Assembly (NCBI RefSeq): GCF_000208745.1
Contig: NC_030850.1
Span: 9,031,216-9,095,215, forward strand
Length of the DNA: 64,000 bases
Reading direction: 5' to 3'
Source of the DNA: Theobroma cacao
Taxonomy: Eukaryota > Streptophyta > Magnoliopsida > Malvales > Malvaceae
A program made the position numbers and the translations under genes. Each line of letters begins with the position of its first letter. Position 1 is the stretch's first letter. Under the pieces are notes generated by a model that was not told the origin of the DNA, made no database searches, and saw only the letters and a program-made list of their open reading frames with translations. Below are positions 60,859 through 64,000 of the stretch, in pieces.

Positions 60859-61149
60859 AAATATAGATTGTTAGTTAAAATCGTGGTTCAGGCAATTACT
60901 GCCAACGCATCGCATCCACATGCAAATTCTGATTTACTAAACGCTATTCACAACTTGCTACAACTCGATTGGGAAATAAAAATTTCTTGTATTTATCGAG
61001 AACGGAATATGATAGCGAATGGTATGACCAATATAGGTTTTAATTTAGATAATAGCTTTTATTTTTATGATGTACCATCTCCAAAAATCAACTCTATGAT
61101 GTTCAATGACTTATTGGGAGTGTGTTTTTCAAGAATGGTTAGAAACTAA
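60859..61149 (+). pseudogene. C-terminal fragment of an RNase H-like (RVT_3) retroelement-derived protein
   Basis: An open frame of about 90 codons reads VQAITANASHPHAN, LLNAIHNLLQLDWEIKISC and IYRERNMIANGMTNIG. This spacing of HPH, LLQLDWE and YRE-N-A matches the end of the plant RNase H-like domain found in non-LTR retrotransposon proteins and derived single-domain genes. The usual final Asp motif (N-AD-LA) is altered to NMIANGMTN. The catalytic N-terminal half is missing and upstream DNA is A/T-rich, so this is treated as a relic. Confidence 0.65.
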
Positions 61150-61274
61150 TAAAAATTTCCGTTTTAAAAAAAAATTTAGATTGTTATTAGTACCATATCA
61201 CAAGCATAAGCACTTGTAAATAAAGAGAAAAAATATGAGGGGTATTATGGTCATTTAAGAAACCAGATTTGTCT

Positions 61275-61312
61275 AAACCCTAGTATAACTCTGTCGTGCC
61301 ATATTTAGGGTT
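61275..61312 (+). promoter_or_regulatory. Paired, oppositely oriented telo-boxes in the RPL11 promoter
   Basis: AAACCCTA lies at 61275-61282 and its inverse TTAGGGTT at 61305-61312, about 80-120 nt before the start codon. Telo-boxes are established elements of plant ribosomal protein gene promoters. The following pyrimidine-containing TTTACCCTCC near 61331 may be close to the transcription start. Confidence 0.55.
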
Positions 61313-61393
61313 AGTTGAAAGCTGTTTTGCTTTACCCTCCATTTTCATTCCCAGGCGGCGGACTCAGCTTCAGCATCAGTCCTAACAAGTTAA

Positions 61394-63346
<1,953 letters not shown>

Positions 63347-64000
63347 GCCCATACGAAGAGCGATAGAACCAGATGAAGTTTTTGCACACCTAGGTTGATA
63401 TTTCTGTAGACCAGAATCAATTAATCTTCTTATTTATCAAGTTTTGGCAAAGCTTTGGTTTCTGTCTTTGTGGACTAAAGTTTTAATTTCACTTATCTCA
63501 ATTGGTTTATTTACCCAGATGCACCTATGTTTTGAGTGTTTTATGTTAAAAGATTTGAATATTCACAATTTTGCATCTCTAGTGCATAATTACAAGGCTC
63601 TGCATTATTTAAAATGAAAAGGTACCACTTCGGTTGAGTTTTCGGTTGTGGGAACTGGGCAATTGACAAAAAGAATGATGGAACAACTTATTGGCTTACA
63701 ATCAGAACTTAGAGTGTTGCGTTTCCATCACAAATCACAATTGTATATTGGATTGTTATATTTTTACATCCACGCTTAAGTTTAAAATTCTCACAAGCAG
63801 ATTCATATGCGTGTTACTTGTAATATTGTATTTGATGGTGCAAATTTAATTGGTTTCACATTGAGCCACATTGATCCCCCTTTGTCCGGGAAGCATGCTT
63901 AGTTTCATATTGCTTTGACAGTCATTTATCCACTGACGAATAAGACCGGTTTGCAATAAGAAACTACTCAATATATGACAGATCATTAGTTGTTGATACA
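63347..64000. other. RPL11 3' region, no further gene seen
   Basis: Holds the RPL11 3' untranslated region and following AT-rich DNA. No start of another gene is recognisable before the window ends. Confidence 0.6.

Overview
This window is nuclear DNA from a flowering plant, most likely a eudicot. The genes are split by AT-rich introns with GT..AG borders. The proteins are plant-specific or plant-typical: a class III peroxidase, a BIN2-group GSK3 kinase, a P-class PPR protein and class II phospholipases A1. Intergenic DNA is AT-rich and carries degraded transposons. The sequence alone does not fix the species.

Layout, left to right: a gypsy-like LTR remnant (about 169-440); MBF1 coactivator (+, 809-4396); AT-rich spacer; two tandem class II phospholipase A1 genes (-, 7523-8758 and 10716-11978); the Sec1/Munc18-type protein MIP3 (+, 14446-19206); mitochondrial ribosomal protein uL1m (+, 20305-24848); a membrane-anchored receptor-like cytoplasmic kinase (+, 26953-30030); a tandem duplication holding a non-autonomous hAT element (30136-32757); a class III peroxidase (+, 33514-35983); a BIN2-group shaggy-like kinase (+, 37651-42795); mitochondrial aspartate aminotransferase (-, 43944-48938); an 8-kb region with no clear coding gene but several splice-bounded minus-strand segments; a PPR gene (-, 57152-58525); an RNase H-like retroelement fragment (about 60859-61149); and cytosolic ribosomal protein uL5/RPL11 (+, 61394-63346).

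The genes do not form one pathway. From memory of Arabidopsis, the order MBF1 - PLA1 - MIP3 - L1 - kinase - RPL11 combines two Arabidopsis duplicate blocks (At2g42680-At2g42740 and At3g58680-At3g58700). The GSK3/aspartate aminotransferase pair matches At2g30970-At2g30980. The window therefore looks like a less fractionated version of an ancestral segment.

All spliced genes below were assembled by hand from reading frames, GT..AG borders and family knowledge, and exon phases were checked arithmetically. I found no clearly new biological system. The most notable items are the hAT insertion with a perfect 8-bp target duplication and its later duplication and microhomology deletion, the start codon isolated on its own 3-nt coding exon in RPL11, an in-frame 57-bp duplication across the stop codon of uL1m, and the chain of minus-strand splice-bounded segments downstream of the PPR gene.
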